Positions 63,957-64,000 of a stretch of 64,000 nucleotides of DNA are shown here, in pieces. How positions within the stretch are numbered: position 1 is the stretch's first letter; each line of letters begins with the position of its first letter. Both the position numbers and the translations under genes were made by a program. The stretch is from Leptospira mayottensis 200901116 (GTDB taxonomy: Bacteria > Spirochaetota > Leptospiria > Leptospirales > Leptospiraceae): positions 1-64,000 of the forward strand of contig NZ_CP024873.1 of assembly GCF_000306675.2 (NCBI RefSeq). The letters run 5' to 3'. A model generated the notes under the pieces. The model was not told where the DNA came from and searched no databases. It worked only from the letters and a program-made list of their open reading frames with translations.

Positions 63957-64000
63957 AATCTTCCTCCCTAATAATCATCGACGAATTAAGAGGAGTTTGC

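Overview
The window is AT-rich DNA that reads as a pathogenic-clade Leptospira replicon. The support is protein style, spirochaete-type lipoprotein signals, an LBL_2463-like N-acyltransferase and paired Rpn nucleases. This is judged from sequence patterns alone, since no search was possible.

Region 1 (about 1-35.3 kb) looks like a phage-plasmid, or a prophage carrying a plasmid replicon. Leftward genes include both terminase subunits, a Mu gpF-like head protein split over two frames, a prohead protease, a coiled-coil scaffold candidate and the major capsid protein. They also include a contractile tail sheath and tube, a LysM-gp25 baseplate protein, a gp27-like hub and a gpV-like spike with an HxH tip. 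A short rightward operon (14.0-17.7 kb) encodes baseplate J, a gpI-like protein, a tail fibre and a Cys-rich protein. The two late operons diverge from a 77-bp gap holding two perfect inverted repeats. Early or regulatory genes lie at 25.3-31.6 kb: methyltransferase, ParB-HTH protein, replisome-organiser-like protein, small HTH proteins and a CI-like regulator. ParA, ParB and a Rep-like initiator follow at 31.7-35.3 kb. I found no portal, tape measure or lysis genes, so the phage probably extends past the left edge.

Region 2 (36.4-53.8 kb) is the most unusual part. A 1487-aa putative lipoprotein carries a core like anthrax protective antigen (binary-toxin B): an EF-hand-like calcium loop with PA spacing, an insertion-loop candidate, a phi-clamp-like Asp-Phe and a domain-3-like motif. 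It is followed by a 2555-aa SpvB/FG-GAP/Rhs protein (fused TcB-TcC type) with a C-terminal toxin tip and a coupled immunity candidate. Then comes a 5'-truncated second Rhs core with a different tip and its own immunity candidate. The two Rhs cores are direct repeats exactly 3,996 bp apart, so recombination could swap tips. My hypothesis is that a PA-like pore replaces TcA as partner of a TcB-TcC cocoon.

Region 3 (53.9-64 kb) is accessory chromosome-like DNA. It holds a DDE transposase, an outer-membrane barrel candidate, a membrane AraC regulator, an XRE regulator, a 7TM protein next to an N-acyltransferase, and a second Rpn nuclease with a 12-bp tandem repeat. It also has an orphan BrnA antitoxin beside a BrnT remnant, an SH3 lipoprotein and a DUF4325 protein.

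Other features worth attention are a candidate -1 frameshift site at the end of the tail-fibre gene, a terminator between the capsid gene and the next gene, and nested inverted repeats upstream of rep. Six short genes (49-59 aa), one of them tentative, were added by hand translation.
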